This document shows, piece after piece, positions 6,935 to 7,014 of a stretch of DNA of 7,014 bases; within the stretch, counting starts at the first letter, position 1, and each line of letters starts with the position of its first letter. A program made the translations under genes and the position numbers. The DNA is taken from NCBI GenBank assembly GCA_013140405.1, contig JABFSV010000459.1, positions 1-7,014 of the forward strand, given 5' to 3'. The notes beneath the pieces were generated by a model. The model did not search any database, had not been told where the DNA came from, and was given only the letters and a program-made list of their open reading frames with translations. Origin of the DNA: Methyloglobulus sp. Lineage in GTDB: Bacteria; Pseudomonadota; Gammaproteobacteria; Methylococcales; Methylomonadaceae.

Positions 6935-7014
6935 GCTCACCTCGCAAATACTGTTTGGTCGCTTTACGACTGGGAATTATGGTTTTAAGAAAAATCTCGT
7001 TGGCTGTTTCAATA
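6927..7014 (-). CDS. C-terminal fragment of probable toxin gene upstream of the antitoxin (5' end cut by window edge)
   Basis: The minus strand from 7013 to the TAA at 6929-6927 is open for 28 codons and continues past the window edge. It overlaps the antitoxin start by 8 nt in another frame, the usual tight spacing of a toxin-first toxin-antitoxin operon. The visible tail is ETANEIFLKTIIPSRKATK, then QYLRGEHE. The II-S-RKATK stretch resembles the IISARKAT tail of BrnT-type RelE-fold ribonuclease toxins, which also precede their antitoxins. The LKTIIPSRK pattern would equally suit other small barnase/RelE/colicin-like RNases. With only 28 residues, and no catalytic region in view, the family cannot be settled; the role rests mainly on the neighbour and the overlap. 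Confidence 0.6.
   Translation of the reverse strand, partial: IETANEIFLKTIIPSRKATKQYLRGEHE
6937..6943 (-). promoter_or_regulatory. Shine-Dalgarno of the antitoxin gene, within the toxin coding end
   Basis: On the minus strand GAGGTGA is a seven-base match to the anti-Shine-Dalgarno complement, with GAGG five bases from the ATG at 6934. It decides that start over the GTG at 6940, which would overlap the site. It lies in the last codons of the upstream toxin frame, an arrangement that allows high antitoxin output. Confidence 0.7.

Noticed and set aside
6629..6940. Antitoxin start at GTG 6940
   Set aside because: The ATG six bases downstream has an ideally spaced GAGG, while the GTG would overlap that ribosome binding site.
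1..7014. CRISPR arrays, tRNA or rRNA genes, insertion sequences
   Set aside because: No regularly spaced repeats, tRNA-like cloverleaf, rRNA sequence, transposase frame or terminal inverted repeats were seen.

Overview
The window looks like chromosomal DNA from a proteobacterium with moderate GC content. The glycine cleavage proteins read like gammaproteobacterial homologues (one long GcvP chain rather than split GcvPA/GcvPB). A methylotroph or methanotroph is possible, but that is only a guess; nothing in the sequence fixes the genus. All five annotated genes have intact reading frames where visible. Two of them are cut by the window edges.

Layout. (1) Bases 1-3753, plus strand: the last ~283 codons of gcvT (aminomethyltransferase, T-protein), then 3 bp later a complete gcvP (glycine dehydrogenase, P-protein, 965 aa). 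No gcvH lies between them. (2) Bases 3754-3949: an AT-rich intergenic stretch with a weak hairpin, a 10-bp tandem repeat, an inverted repeat, and a tiny leader ORF whose stop overlaps the next start codon. (3) Bases 3950-4441, plus: a stand-alone macro domain protein (163 aa) of the TARG1/DarG-like type, with substitutions in the loops that carry catalysis in its relatives. (4) Bases 4442-4617: gap with no clear promoter or terminator. (5) Bases 4618-6570, plus: complete acetoacetyl-CoA synthetase (650 aa, AMP-forming). (6) Bases 6571-6628: short gap with a 14-bp tandem repeat and a stem-loop at a convergent junction. (7) Bases 6629-7014, minus: a CopG-like ribbon-helix-helix antitoxin, and, overlapping its start by 8 nt, the C-terminal 28 codons of an upstream gene that is probably the cognate toxin.

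How the genes relate. GcvT and GcvP are two of the four parts of the glycine cleavage system, which turns glycine plus tetrahydrofolate and NAD+ into CO2, ammonia and 5,10-methylene-tetrahydrofolate; here they are co-transcribed and probably translationally coupled. Acetoacetyl-CoA synthetase recovers acetoacetate as acetoacetyl-CoA. The macro protein is presumably an ADP-ribose binder or hydrolase. Its position beside an AMP-forming acyl-CoA synthetase allows a speculative link through sirtuin chemistry, but nothing proves one. The toxin-antitoxin pair faces the metabolic genes and looks like an independent accessory module. I see no wholly new system; the macro protein, its upstream region and the truncated toxin are the places most worth a second look.
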